Assembly (NCBI GenBank): GCA_964486455.1
Contig: CAZAMP010000032.1
Location: 1-48,554, forward strand
DNA: 48,554 nucleotides
Origin: CAZAMP01 sp964486455
GTDB taxonomy: Bacteria > Eisenbacteria > RBG-16-71-46 > CAZAMP01
Direction of reading: 5' to 3'
Position numbers and translations under genes: made by a program. Positions 16,686 to 26,135 of this stretch are shown here, piece by piece. Positions within the stretch are counted from its first letter, which is position 1. The number at the start of each line of letters is the position of its first letter. The notes under the pieces were generated by a model that ran no database searches, was not told where the DNA came from, and was given only the letters and a program-made list of their open reading frames with translations.

Positions 16686-17083
16686 TAACACCGACACATA
16701 AGAAGATCGCGGTGGCCTGCCGGGGCATCGCCGGTCTCCGAAGCCACGTCAGCGAGCACTTCGGTGAGTCGAGGACGTTCACCGTCGTGGAGATGTCGGG
16801 GGAGGTGATCACGCTGCACCAGGTCGTGGACAATCCCCACCGCCAACACAAGAAGCCGGGGGTCGTCCCCGATTTCGTCGCCGGTCTCGGCGTGGACGTC
16901 GTGCTCACCGGCCGTATCGGCCGACGGGCCGTTACGCTGCTGAACCACCATGGAGTCGAGGTGTGTCGGGACATCACCGGACGGGTCGCCACGGCCTTGG
17001 GACACTACATGCGGGGCGAGTACGACGTGGCGGATCCCGACTCGGCCGGCGAATGCCACTCTCGGAACGATTGCCGTAAGTAG
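16682..17083 (+). CDS. NifX/NifB-type dinitrogenase iron-molybdenum cofactor domain protein
   Basis: A 133-residue protein of the NifX/NifB C-terminal family (RNase H-like fold): KIAVACRGIAGLRSHVSEHFGES at the start, the central VVPDFVAGLGVDVVLTGRIG, then NHHGVEVCRDITG. These stand-alone proteins carry or shuttle metal clusters; no nitrogenase genes are present, so a role in nitrogen fixation is not implied. The start at 16682 overlaps the preceding small ORF. An alternative ATG at 16634 adds 16 unconserved residues. The unit DUF134 - small ORF - NifX-like appears to be one operon. It ends 3 bases from the convergent SPFH gene. Confidence 0.85.
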   Translation: MITPTHKKIAVACRGIAGLRSHVSEHFGESRTFTVVEMSGEVITLHQVVDNPHRQHKKPGVVPDFVAGLGVDVVLTGRIGRRAVTLLNHHGVEVCRDITGRVATALGHYMRGEYDVADPDSAGECHSRNDCRK

Positions 17084-17086
17084 AGA

Positions 17087-18052
17087 CTACTCGAGCAGCC
17101 GGAGCGTGTTCTCCTCGCCGGCGTCGACGACGATCTTTCGCGCGCGGGGCAGAATGCGCTCCATCGCCTCGAGATAGAGTCGCACTTCGGTGATCTGGCG
17201 CGCTTTCTGCGCCTCCTCTAGGAGCTGCAGGTATTGCGCCGTCTCGCCATGGGCTCGATTGATCGTTTCCGAGCGATAGATCTCCGCGTCCTGGACCATT
17301 CTGTTTGCCTGCGCGCGCGCCCTCGGGATGAGGTCTTTGCAGTAACCGTCGGCTTCGTTGATCAGCTTGGCCTTCTCGAGCCGGGCGGTCGACACGTCGT
17401 TGAACGCTTCGATGACACGTTCCGGCGGGATGACTTCCCCGATGTTCACCGCAACGACTCGGATCCCGGATTCGTTGGCATCGAGCGCGTTCTGCGTCCG
17501 GAGACGCGTCTCTTCCTGAATGCGCACCTTCTCGCTGGTCAGGATCTCATCGATCCGCATCGTGGCGACCAGCCCGCTGATCGACGCCTCCGCGCAGCGA
17601 CGCACCAGGAAATCCGCATCCACCCGTCCCACTCGAAACAGATACTTCACCGGATCCTTCACCGCATACTTGATGGTCAGGGTGAGATCGAAGATGTTCG
17701 TATCCCCGCTTACCCATTCGACCTCTTTTGTCGTCGGCGCAATGCCGCGGATCGCGTCGACCATCTTGTACCCCACGGGCATCGTCCGCACCTCGGTCGT
17801 GCGGACGGGAATCGTACGTTCGAACGGCCAGGGCAGCGTGAAGAGAATACCGGGCGGCGCCACGCGAGAGACGCCGCCGAACCGGAGCACGACTCCCTGT
17901 TCGTCCTCGCGAATAATGCGGATGCCCGTAAAGCACCACTCGGCGGCAAGCAGCACCCCGGTCAGAAGCAGGATGTTCCGACCCGTCGCCAGGCGGCCTA
18001 GCGCGTTCATGATCGCCGCACGGCGAGTATGTCGCCCGGATCCGTTCGTCAC
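17087..18052 (-). CDS. SPFH/band-7 protein, HflK/HflC-like
   Basis: A 321-residue membrane-anchored SPFH protein. An N-terminal hydrophobic segment (about residues 25-45) is followed by EDEQGVVLRFGGVSRVAPPG, the PHB domain (~50-240) and a C-terminal coiled-coil region rich in Ala, Glu and Arg. HflK and HflC form a periplasmic cage around FtsH and modulate its proteolysis; no ftsH is in the window. Translation starts at GTG 18052, overlapping the stop of the upstream SPFH gene; ATG 18010 is an alternative. It is the last gene of a three-gene coupled operon. Confidence 0.88.
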   Translation of the reverse strand: MTNGSGRHTRRAAIMNALGRLATGRNILLLTGVLLAAEWCFTGIRIIREDEQGVVLRFGGVSRVAPPGILFTLPWPFERTIPVRTTEVRTMPVGYKMVDAIRGIAPTTKEVEWVSGDTNIFDLTLTIKYAVKDPVKYLFRVGRVDADFLVRRCAEASISGLVATMRIDEILTSEKVRIQEETRLRTQNALDANESGIRVVAVNIGEVIPPERVIEAFNDVSTARLEKAKLINEADGYCKDLIPRARAQANRMVQDAEIYRSETINRAHGETAQYLQLLEEAQKARQITEVRLYLEAMERILPRARKIVVDAGEENTLRLLE

Positions 18053-18924
18053 TTCGTGTCCTTGAGTAGCCTGAGAAGACGTGAATCCGACGGTAGAACG
18101 ATCGTCGCGTCTTCATCGATGAAGCTCTCGTACGATTCGAGCGTCTTCAGAAACTCATAGAAAGCAGGGTCCTTGGAATACGCCTCCGCATAGATGCTCG
18201 CGGCCTCCGCGTCGGCCTCCCCGAGGATCTCCTTGGCGCGGCGCTCCGCCTCCGCGAGAAGACGGGCCTGCTCACGATCCGCGTCGGCGCGGATCTTCTC
18301 GGCCTCTTCCTCCCCTTCCGAGCGATACTGCCGCGCGATTCGCTCGCGCTCGGCCTCCATTCGCCGGAACACCGCCTGCCGGTTCTGGTCGGGGAAATTC
18401 AACCGCTTGAGACGGATGGCCCGCACTTGGATTCCGTACCCCTCGCGCGCCTTTTCATCCGCGCGCCGGGTCACGGTATCCATGATCTCATCCATTCGGA
18501 CCTCGCCCGCTTCGATCGACAACATGGCCGACAGCTCATGCGACCCGAGCGCGGCCCCGACCTCCGATCGCATGATGTCCTCGAGCTGGGCCTCCGCGGC
18601 GCGCTGTCCGACGACCGTGATCAGAAACTTGAGCGGATCCTCCACCTCCCACGCGGCGAAGACGTCGGCCATGAGGTTCTTCTTGTCCAGCGTCAGATAC
18701 TCGGCTTCCGGCGGGTCGAGGATTCGCAACCGCTTGTCGATACGCACTACGGTCTCGAACGGCGGCGGCAGCTTCCACGCAAGGCCCGGCTCCTCCAGAA
18801 TCCTCGTCGGGTTTCCAAAGAAGAGGACGATCGCGTACTCCGTTTCCTGAACCTCGATCGCGCAGGCCAAGAGCAGAATCACCCCGAGCGCGACGAGCCC
18901 GAGTGACATCAGCGTTCTTCTCAT
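18049..18924 (-). CDS. SPFH/band-7 protein, HflC-like
   Basis: A 291-residue SPFH protein. Residues 5-22 are a single membrane anchor, followed by VQETEYAIVLFFGNPTRI and the PHB domain with PGLAWKLPPPFETVVRIDKR. A long charged helix (about 195-250: EEEAEKIRADADREQARL) continues into AEAYSKDPAFYEFLKTLESY, which is characteristic of HflC. The start at 18924 overlaps the stop of the fusion gene upstream (ATGA), and sequence upstream of it in frame is not SPFH. It would pair with an HflK-like partner, here most likely the SPFH domain of the fusion protein. Confidence 0.9.
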   Translation of the reverse strand: MRRTLMSLGLVALGVILLLACAIEVQETEYAIVLFFGNPTRILEEPGLAWKLPPPFETVVRIDKRLRILDPPEAEYLTLDKKNLMADVFAAWEVEDPLKFLITVVGQRAAEAQLEDIMRSEVGAALGSHELSAMLSIEAGEVRMDEIMDTVTRRADEKAREGYGIQVRAIRLKRLNFPDQNRQAVFRRMEAERERIARQYRSEGEEEAEKIRADADREQARLLAEAERRAKEILGEADAEAASIYAEAYSKDPAFYEFLKTLESYESFIDEDATIVLPSDSRLLRLLKDTK

Positions 18925-21158
18925 CGTTCGTTCTCCCGGAAACGCTCGAGCCTCTCCATGAGGGACATGGAGGGAGTTCGAGCGGAGTCGTTCGGTGCCC
19001 TGGCTACTCCCCTGTCGCCGGAGGCGACGGACGGTCGTGAGCCGTTCTCTCCGATCGGCTCGGGCCACGTGCCCACGTCCGGATGCTGCTTGATCCAGAG
19101 ATCGATCGGCAGATCCACGAGCGGGATGATGATGCGGGCCTTGGGGAGATGTTTGGATGCGGCGTCCAGATAGAAACGGAGTCTCGTGATCTCACGATGA
19201 TCGCGCGAGGCCGCTTCGAGGGAGGCAAACCCCTGGGCGCGACCTTGGGATTCCGCGACGCGGAGCATCTTGTCCCGCTCCGCCGCGACAATCGTCGTGT
19301 ACGCCCTTCCGCGCGCCGAGGCGATGATCTGGTTTCGATCGCTCTCGGCCTGTAGCGCCGAGCGATGCTGGTCTTCCATCGCGCTCGCGACATCCCGAAA
19401 CGCGGGATGCACCTCGGGCGGGGCGTGTACGTCAATGAGATCGACGCGCAGGATATCGATTCCAGCGGCTATCCGATCCAGCTCTTGTGTGAGACGGTCG
19501 GCGACAAGTGTCTCGATCTCGATTCGATGATTCACCAGCAGACTGTCGGTCTCCTGCACGGACACGACCCGACGTATCGCGTATTCCGCGAACGACGACA
19601 CCAGCGTGTCTCCGTTCTGCAAAGCGAAGTGATAGGTGTAAGGATCGTCGATCCGATACTGAACGCTGTAACGAACGGCCAGAATGTTCTCATCGCCGGT
19701 CGCCACCTCGGTTTCCTTGGTGATCTCGCGTGCTTCATCGCGCGTCCCCAGGAACTCGAATGAGTTGGGCTCGGGTTTCCCCTGCCGGTAGCCGAGATCG
19801 ATCATCCGCACGAGCGCCGGCCGTTCCTTCTCCGTTCTCGCGAACGGATACGGCCAGTGTACGACGAGCCCCGGTTCGCTGACGGTCCGCGTGATCTTCC
19901 CAAACGTCATGACCCAGCCGACCTCGCCGGGATTGACGACCGACACACCCGTCAGCAGGTAGAGAACGAGGATGACGGCAATGAAGATCCGCACCACGGC
20001 CCGGCTGCCGAAATCCATGCCGAGCGGGCGGCCCAGCTTCGCGAGCTCGTCACGATAGCGCCGGCCCAACCGGACGTGGGCCGCGCTCCGGATGACGAGT
20101 GCCAGTAAGACGAATGCCGCCGGGATCTCGAGCCAGGCCGGCATCACCTCGCCCGCCTGACCGACGATCGCCACCGCATCGACGCCGCTCGCTTGGTAGA
20201 TGCCGTTCACGATTCCGCCGGCAACGAGGCTCACGGAGGCCACGGCAAGCAGATAGATGAAGACCGTCCGCCGACCCAGGATCTTCAGCAACACGCTGAT
20301 CGCCGCGGCGTTGGTCGCGGGGCCGACGAGCAGAAACACCATCGCCGCCCCAGGGCTGAGCCCCTTCATCATGAGCGCCGCCGCGATCGGCGTGGACGCC
20401 GTGGCGCAGACGTAGAGCGGGATACCGATCACCAGCATGGCGAGCATCGATGGAAACCCCTGGAGCGCCGGGTTGCTCAGCGCACCCGCGGGAATGATCG
20501 CGGAGATAACACCGGTGAGAACGAGACCGACCACGAGCCACGGGACGATGTCGTTCATGAGCTGCCCGTAGGCGTAGGCGAAGATGCGCTGGAGCGTCCC
20601 TCCCGCGGCGTCGTGCGGGTCCCTCACCTCGGCCGCCGCCTCCGCCCTGGCGGTGGCGGCCCCCGGCGGTGTCTCCGTAGGTGACGTCTCGGCAAGTGGG
20701 TCCGCGGAGGCCGTTTCGGCACGCGGGCCGGCGATGGCACGTTCGGCGCGCGTGGCCACGTTCACGGCCACACCGGCCGCCATGGCTGTCCCAAAGGCCG
20801 CCACGGGCCGGGCGACGGTCATGATCGGGTCCATGAGCGCGTACGTGACGCTGATCGAATCGACACCGGTTTCCGGTGTAGAGACGAGGAAGGAAACCGT
20901 GGAACCCTTGCTGGCCCCCCCCTCGCGCATCGCGACGGCCGTCGGCAGAACGGAACAGGAGCATAGCGGAAGTGGGATGCCGACCATCGTGGCCCGGAAG
21001 GCGGACCGGAGATCGCTCTTGCCCAGCGCCCCCGAGAGCCAGCGCGCCGGGATCACGACCTTCAACACGCCGGCCAGGAAGAACCCGAACAATAGATAGG
21101 GCGCGGTCTTCACGAAGACACTGACCGTCTCCCGGACGATGTCGATCAACACGTACAC
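18921..21158 (-). CDS. Fusion: SO_0444-type metal permease plus HflK-like SPFH domain
   Basis: A 745-residue membrane protein. Residues 1-370 are an SO_0444/DUF318-type permease with GIPLPLCSCSVLPTA (Cys66, Cys68) and the second-half signature PLYVCATASTPIAAALMMKG with GLSPGAAMVFLLVGPATN. A low-complexity Ala/Glu/Thr loop occupies ~140-185. Residues 387-405 are another membrane span leading into an HflK-type SPFH domain (~410-680: PGEVGWVMTFGKI, VHWPYPFARTEK). The last ~65 residues are a polar tail. The permease family is linked to Cu/Zn or arsenical efflux. Fusion to SPFH, with two coupled SPFH genes, suggests a transporter within its own HflKC-like membrane microdomain. Start is GTG 21158, with GGGAGAG upstream. 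I see no frame break at the joint, so the fusion looks genuine. Confidence 0.87.
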   Translation of the reverse strand: MYVLIDIVRETVSVFVKTAPYLLFGFFLAGVLKVVIPARWLSGALGKSDLRSAFRATMVGIPLPLCSCSVLPTAVAMREGGASKGSTVSFLVSTPETGVDSISVTYALMDPIMTVARPVAAFGTAMAAGVAVNVATRAERAIAGPRAETASADPLAETSPTETPPGAATARAEAAAEVRDPHDAAGGTLQRIFAYAYGQLMNDIVPWLVVGLVLTGVISAIIPAGALSNPALQGFPSMLAMLVIGIPLYVCATASTPIAAALMMKGLSPGAAMVFLLVGPATNAAAISVLLKILGRRTVFIYLLAVASVSLVAGGIVNGIYQASGVDAVAIVGQAGEVMPAWLEIPAAFVLLALVIRSAAHVRLGRRYRDELAKLGRPLGMDFGSRAVVRIFIAVILVLYLLTGVSVVNPGEVGWVMTFGKITRTVSEPGLVVHWPYPFARTEKERPALVRMIDLGYRQGKPEPNSFEFLGTRDEAREITKETEVATGDENILAVRYSVQYRIDDPYTYHFALQNGDTLVSSFAEYAIRRVVSVQETDSLLVNHRIEIETLVADRLTQELDRIAAGIDILRVDLIDVHAPPEVHPAFRDVASAMEDQHRSALQAESDRNQIIASARGRAYTTIVAAERDKMLRVAESQGRAQGFASLEAASRDHREITRLRFYLDAASKHLPKARIIIPLVDLPIDLWIKQHPDVGTWPEPIGENGSRPSVASGDRGVARAPNDSARTPSMSLMERLERFRENER

Positions 21159-21573
21159 CCTATCTCTCCCTGTTCAGAAACGGGATCCTCTCACCGGACC
21201 GTTCCCGCAATTGACTAGCATAGAACCGCGGACAGACCACCGCAATTCCTAGACGATCATCGGAAGGCTCACCGGACACAACGATCGTTCCGGCCATCAC
21301 TTGCAGTTGTCGGCCTTCCCAGACCGTTCCTGTTCCCCGGGGGTTGTGGTCTGACGAATGCATCTTGGACTCATAATATGCTGCAATTAAATAGATTAAG
21401 AGCAGGACGGGTGCCTTCCTCTTAGATCACGCGGTCGCAGGGTGTTAAGCTCGGCCGGACGCAGTCTTCAGACCACGACCGTTTGCCAACATCCGGCGCG
21501 GAATCTAACCTGTGCCGAACGTTCTATGGGGCCTGTACGACCATGAACCCGCTTCCACCGGAAGGAGATCCTG
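21159..21573. other. Divergent intergenic region, no convincing gene
   Basis: These 415 bases separate the SPFH operon from the amidohydrolase gene. A 67-codon minus-strand frame (21363-21160) ends one base before the SPFH operon start, but it has no ribosome binding site or recognisable features. The centre (about 21365-21400) is AT-rich and holds the likely operon promoter. Confidence 0.5.
21373..21400 (-). promoter_or_regulatory. Likely promoter of the permease-SPFH operon
   Basis: On the minus strand CTTAAT (21400-21395), a 16-base spacer and TATTAT (21378-21373) sit in the only AT-rich pocket of the intergenic region. The leader to the GTG at 21158 would be about 210 bases. Confidence 0.4.
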
Positions 21574-22872
21574 ATGAATCGTCTCGGCGCCGCGGCACTG
21601 AGCGCAACGTGCCTACTCCTCGCCCTCTCTCTCGCGCCCGAGCTTCACGCCGGCGACGACACGCCCGACTTCGCCACGCTTGCACAGTCGGTCAGCGATC
21701 AGGTTGTCCAGGACCGCCGCCACCTTCACGCGAACCCCGAGCTGTCGCTCCGGGAATTCGAGACGCAAGAGTGGCTTCGGACACAACTTGCCGCGATTCC
21801 GGGAGTCGAGTTCATCGACGGTGAATGGGGAACCGGTTTGGTGGCACGGATGGAAGGCGGACGGCCGGGGCCGCTGGTTGGTTACCGCGCCGACATGGAT
21901 GCGCTACCGATCACGGAAGCCACGGGTCTGCCGTACGCATCCACCCGGAAGGATTCGACGTCTCGGGGCGAGGTCGGCGTCATGCACGCCTGCGGGCACG
22001 ACATCCACATGGCCGTCTTCCTCAACACGATCCGCGTCCTCTCCGGGGTCCGCGATCGCATGCCGGGCACGCTGCTGCTCATCGCCGAGCCGGGTGAGGA
22101 GATCGGCGCGGGTTCCTATCAACTTCTCGAGGCCGGCGTCTTCGACAACGCGAAACCGGACGCGATCTATGCGATCCACGATCATCCGTCCATTCTCGCC
22201 GGCCAGGTGTCCTACTGTCCGGGGCAATCGCAGGCGAACGTCGACGGCTTCCGGGTCACGATCAAGGGACGCGGCGGACACGGCGCGTATCCGCACAAGT
22301 CCATCGACCCGATCACCATCGCCTCTCGCATGGTGCTCGCATTCCAGAGCATCGTGGGACGAGAAATCAACCCGACGGGCGCCGCAGTGATCACGGTCGG
22401 CTCATTCCACGGCGGAACGAAATCAAACGTGATCCCCGATGAGGCCGTGCTGGAGGGAACCGTTCGAAGCCACACCGACGAGATCCGCCAGCAGCTCTAC
22501 GAAGCGATTCTGCGGACGGCGAACGGGATCTCGGAGGCGGCCGGCGCACCTGAGCCCGAGATCGAGTACGGGTTCGGAACGCCGGCGCTCAAGAACGATC
22601 TCGAGCTGGTTGAGGAGACGCTGCCCGTGCTGAGAGCGATCGTGGGCGATGAGAACACGATTCAGTACACACCCACGATGGGAGGCGAGGACTTCTCCCG
22701 CTTCGCGGCGGAAGTACCGGGTTTTCTCTTCCGATTGGGCGTCGGCCGGCCGGATCGCGAGATGGCGCTCCACAACGCGGAATTCGACCCGGACGAAAGC
22801 GCGCTGCCGCTCGGTGTCCGCATCATGTGCGAGGTGATCTGGTCCTACATGGAGCGGCACTCCGAAGGCTAG
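21574..22872 (+). CDS. Exported M20D-family amidohydrolase
   Basis: A 432-residue metallopeptidase-fold amidohydrolase (hippurate / N-acyl-amino-acid hydrolase type) with a signal peptide in residues 1-27. Metal ligands are seen as HACGHDIHM (His138, Cys140, His142), EPGEE (172-176) with Glu175/Glu176, and IHDHPS (His202, His204). GRGGHGAYPH starts the lid/dimerisation domain, and GGEDFSRFA and LHNAEFDPDE close the active site. It would hydrolyse an amide outside the cytoplasm, releasing an amino acid or acyl group. The substrate is not predictable. A GAAGGAGA site precedes the ATG. Most family members are cytosolic, so the signal peptide is a small oddity. Confidence 0.92.
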   Translation: MNRLGAAALSATCLLLALSLAPELHAGDDTPDFATLAQSVSDQVVQDRRHLHANPELSLREFETQEWLRTQLAAIPGVEFIDGEWGTGLVARMEGGRPGPLVGYRADMDALPITEATGLPYASTRKDSTSRGEVGVMHACGHDIHMAVFLNTIRVLSGVRDRMPGTLLLIAEPGEEIGAGSYQLLEAGVFDNAKPDAIYAIHDHPSILAGQVSYCPGQSQANVDGFRVTIKGRGGHGAYPHKSIDPITIASRMVLAFQSIVGREINPTGAAVITVGSFHGGTKSNVIPDEAVLEGTVRSHTDEIRQQLYEAILRTANGISEAAGAPEPEIEYGFGTPALKNDLELVEETLPVLRAIVGDENTIQYTPTMGGEDFSRFAAEVPGFLFRLGVGRPDREMALHNAEFDPDESALPLGVRIMCEVIWSYMERHSEG

Positions 22873-22966
22873 AACCGCGGGCCTGATACGTCGGGTCGAC
22901 TCATGATATGATCCGGTAGGAGATGATCGAACAGAGCGCTGTCGGGGACCGCTGCGGGAGGACATC

Positions 22967-24853
22967 ATGAGAAGGGCTTCGGGAACCTCTGCGCTCTTCG
23001 CCTCGATCCTCGGCTTGGCCACGGCACGCGCCGAGTTCGTCGAAGTCACCGAAGCCGCATTCGGCGTACAGCCGTGGGAAATCGGTGGCTGGGCCGGCGC
23101 CTACTGGCCGGACGTCAACGACGACGGATGGCCCGACATCCACGTCAGCACGAACTATCTTCACATCAACAACACCGACGGCACCTTCACCCTCGTTGAC
23201 ACGGCGGGTCTCGACGTAGAGGGCTCTTCGTCCGCCTACCGCGCGTCATGGGCCGACGCCGACAACGACGGCGACCTCGACTGCGTTCAGTCCTGCTACT
23301 CGAGTTCGAGCGCGGTCGACTCATTCAAGGCGTACTACTACGAGTGCGACGGACCTCCGGATTTCAACTATACGCGGCACACCTACTATGAGATTCCCGT
23401 CAACACGCGAACCGGACAGCCCCTCTTCGTGGATGGCGACGGGGACGGCTTCACCGAAATCTATCAGGCCACGTTCGGAAACTGGGATCCGTATGGTCGC
23501 ACCTTCGACCGCTATTTCGACGCGGACGGCGGAGAGACCTGGGACGACGTGACGATCTCTCGCTTCCCGGAACTGGCCGATCCCCTCTACGAGCGTCACT
23601 CACGCGGTGTCGTCGCGTGCGATTACGACGACGACCGAGACATCGACATATTCGTTCCCGTCTACGGTGTTGATTGGGCCGACCCGAGCTGGGAGAACCT
23701 GCTGTGGCAGAACGACGGAACGGGGACCTTCGTCGACGTCGCCGCGGAGGCCGGCGTCGCGATCGAGCCGCACGGACTCTATGGTGTCGGCCTGGCGAGC
23801 GGCGCGTCGTGGGGAGACTACGACAACGACGGCGATTTCGATCTCGCCGTCGCGAACATCCACGGGTGGGTCGCGTTGTTCCGCAATGACGGGGACGGGA
23901 CGTTCACCAACGTGACGAACGGTTCCGGACTCTTCACGAGCAACCAGGAATGGCACAACACCGCCTGGGTCGATGTCGACAACGACGCCGATCTCGATCT
24001 CTTCTGCTCACAGTGGTACGGACGCTCGGCGTTCATCTTCGAGAATGAGGGCCCGGAAGTGATCGGACACTTCAGGATGGCCAATGCCGACTTCGGACTC
24101 GACCACGCGACGGTCTTCCGCGGCGTCGAGAGCGGCATCGGAGCCGCCGACTACGATCGCGACGGCGACATGGACCTCTTCTACGACGGTGGCGGTGACG
24201 GGTTCCAGGGGAAGCATCTCTTCCGGAACGAGCTCGATCCCGGGAGCGCGGACAACCACTGGCTGGTTGTTCACTTGGTCGGCGACGGCACGAGCTGCGC
24301 GACGACACCGGCCGGCGCGAGGATCCGGATCGAATACCCGGACGACCGATCCGGAATCCGTCAGGTGGAGACGACCTCGGCCGACCAGACGATGCACATG
24401 CAGTCCGTCCATTTTGGTCTTGCGGCCCATGACTCCCTGGACCGCATCTCGGTGAGCTGGCCGTGCGGGCTGAACGAATACTGGACCTGGCAAGATCTCG
24501 GTGAGGTGATGGATCAGTGGATAACGCTGGCGGAAGGGAGCGGCACCGAGATCATCGCCGTTGGCGATCCCATCAGGATGCCCCCGCCGGGTCTCGCGGT
24601 CGAAAGCCTCACGCCCAATCCGGCCGCGCGTTCGGTCACCCTGCGGATGAGCGTGCCGCGAGACGGCGCGACCGACATCGAGATCTTCGATGTGAGGGGA
24701 CGGCTCGTACATCGGGAGAGGCGAAACATAGCCTCTCCGGGCCGCGTGTCGGCGATCGTGGATGTCGCGGCGCTGCCGCCCGGCGTCTATGGCGTGAAGG
24801 TGTCGCAGGCGGGGGCCGCGTCGCTCGCCACCAAGCTCGTCCTGAGTCGCTGA
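22967..24853 (+). CDS. Exported FG-GAP/VCBS repeat protein with ASPIC/UnbV and FlgD-like domains
   Basis: A 628-residue surface protein of the CRTAC1-like group. Signal peptide 1-22; FG-GAP/VCBS propeller repeats over ~35-420, each with a Ca-binding D-x-D-x-D-G loop (DVNDDGWPDIH, DADNDGDLDC, DYDNDGDFDLA, DVDNDADLDL, DYDRDGDMDLF). An ASPIC/UnbV module lies at ~425-520 (HWLVVHLVG, HFGLAAHDSLDRISVSWP). The last ~85 residues are a FlgD/T9SS-like sorting module ending LVLSR. Likely a calcium-stabilised cell-surface adhesin or ligand-binding protein. GGGAGGA precedes the ATG. It is transcribed in the same direction as the amidohydrolase, 94 bases downstream. Confidence 0.88.
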   Translation: MRRASGTSALFASILGLATARAEFVEVTEAAFGVQPWEIGGWAGAYWPDVNDDGWPDIHVSTNYLHINNTDGTFTLVDTAGLDVEGSSSAYRASWADADNDGDLDCVQSCYSSSSAVDSFKAYYYECDGPPDFNYTRHTYYEIPVNTRTGQPLFVDGDGDGFTEIYQATFGNWDPYGRTFDRYFDADGGETWDDVTISRFPELADPLYERHSRGVVACDYDDDRDIDIFVPVYGVDWADPSWENLLWQNDGTGTFVDVAAEAGVAIEPHGLYGVGLASGASWGDYDNDGDFDLAVANIHGWVALFRNDGDGTFTNVTNGSGLFTSNQEWHNTAWVDVDNDADLDLFCSQWYGRSAFIFENEGPEVIGHFRMANADFGLDHATVFRGVESGIGAADYDRDGDMDLFYDGGGDGFQGKHLFRNELDPGSADNHWLVVHLVGDGTSCATTPAGARIRIEYPDDRSGIRQVETTSADQTMHMQSVHFGLAAHDSLDRISVSWPCGLNEYWTWQDLGEVMDQWITLAEGSGTEIIAVGDPIRMPPPGLAVESLTPNPAARSVTLRMSVPRDGATDIEIFDVRGRLVHRERRNIASPGRVSAIVDVAALPPGVYGVKVSQAGAASLATKLVLSR

Positions 24854-25190
24854 AGATCGTCGCGACCGGCAGCGCATCGCCCGCGATAGAGACCACGCCC
24901 CCCCAGTCGAATGCCTCCGGCGCAGGCCCCGCGGGTCGGGCGCACGGCGGGGAAGCCGCTTCATGCCCCCTCGGCGCCCGGCGACCGCTCACAACGGGGC
25001 CGGCGAGGGCATGCGGATGCGGTCGAGCCGAGCGGAAGGCGTGCGCGGGGTGAATCGCCGTTCGGAAGCCGACGCCGCCGATAAGAATCGTAGCTATTGA
25101 TCAAGACGCCATCAGCGATTAACATCTTTCGCTCAAATCCTCAGGCCTCGAAATGCACGCGAAACCCATGAAACAGGACGAGGAGCGACC
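24854..25190. other. Intergenic region before the gld-type operon
   Basis: These 337 bases contain no gene I can support. The first two thirds are GC-rich; the last ~110 bases (25080-25190) become AT-richer and presumably hold the promoter of the ABC operon, but I cannot pick -35 and -10 boxes with confidence. Confidence 0.4.
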
Positions 25191-26135
25191 ATGATCGAAG
25201 TGAGAGGTGTTTCCAAGTCGTACGGAAGCACGGTCGCGCTCGACAACGTCTCGTTCGGCGTCGAGCGAAATCAGATCCTGGGCTTTCTGGGACCGAACGG
25301 GGCGGGCAAAAGCACGGCAATGAAAATCATCACCACGTTTCTTTCGCCTGACGCAGGAAGCGTGAGCGTGGATGGGATCGACGTCGTCAAAGACCCGCTC
25401 GCGGTACGAAACCGCATCGGCTACCTCCCGGAAACGGCCCCCCTTTACGATGACATGAGAACGGTGGACTACCTGACCTTCGTCGCGAAGGCCAGGGGAC
25501 TGCGTGGGGAGAACCTCACGAAGCGGCTGGATTGGATCTACGACGCCGCGAGCATCCGCGACGTTCTCTACAAGACCGTGAGCGCCCTTTCGAGAGGGTT
25601 CCGGCAACGTGTCGGCCTCGCGCAGGCGCTCGTCCACGACCCTGACGTTCTTGTTCTCGATGAACCCACGACGGGGCTCGATCCCCGCCAGATCATCGAC
25701 ATCCGCAACCTCATCAGAGACCTGGCGTCATCGAAGACCATCATCTTCTCCACCCACATCCTTGCCGAGGTCCACGCCGTCACGAACCGCATCGCGATCA
25801 TCAACGAGGCACAGATCGTCGCGGACGGCCAGGTGGACCAGCTCTGCGGAAACGCGAAGAAGTCCAATCGGGTAGTGGTAGAACTCGCCTCTTCCGACGA
25901 CGCCGCGGACGCTCTGAAGAGCATCCAGGGCGTCGAAGGCGTGGAAGCGCGGGACGTCGGTGAGGGCGCCCACCGCGTCATCACCGTGACGGCGGCACTC
26001 GATCGGGACGTTCGGCGAGATATCAACGAGATGGCCCGCTCGAAAGGATGGGATCTCCTGGAGCTTCGCTCGGAGGTGCCGACCCTCGAAGAGGCCTTCA
26101 TCGAATTGACGGGAAGGGAGGTCGCGCACTCATGA
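25191..26135 (+). CDS. gldA: ABC transporter ATP-binding protein, GldA-like
   Basis: A 314-residue ATPase. Walker A GPNGAGKST at ~35-43, signature LSRGFRQRVGLAQA, Walker B VLVLDEPTTGLDP, the switch His in FSTHIL. The C-terminal ~90 residues form the accessory domain usual in the CcmA/NatA/GldA branch. It is coupled by a four-base overlap to a membrane permease and followed by a GldG-like auxiliary protein, an arrangement known from gliding-motility gldA-gldFG loci and from many non-gliding bacteria. GAGGAG precedes the ATG. The transported substrate of this family is unknown. Confidence 0.9.
   Translation: MIEVRGVSKSYGSTVALDNVSFGVERNQILGFLGPNGAGKSTAMKIITTFLSPDAGSVSVDGIDVVKDPLAVRNRIGYLPETAPLYDDMRTVDYLTFVAKARGLRGENLTKRLDWIYDAASIRDVLYKTVSALSRGFRQRVGLAQALVHDPDVLVLDEPTTGLDPRQIIDIRNLIRDLASSKTIIFSTHILAEVHAVTNRIAIINEAQIVADGQVDQLCGNAKKSNRVVVELASSDDAADALKSIQGVEGVEARDVGEGAHRVITVTAALDRDVRRDINEMARSKGWDLLELRSEVPTLEEAFIELTGREVAHS

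Noticed and set aside
21160..21363. 67-codon minus-strand ORF one base before the permease-SPFH gene
   Set aside because: No ribosome binding site and no recognisable sequence features; it could be a leader peptide but there is too little support.
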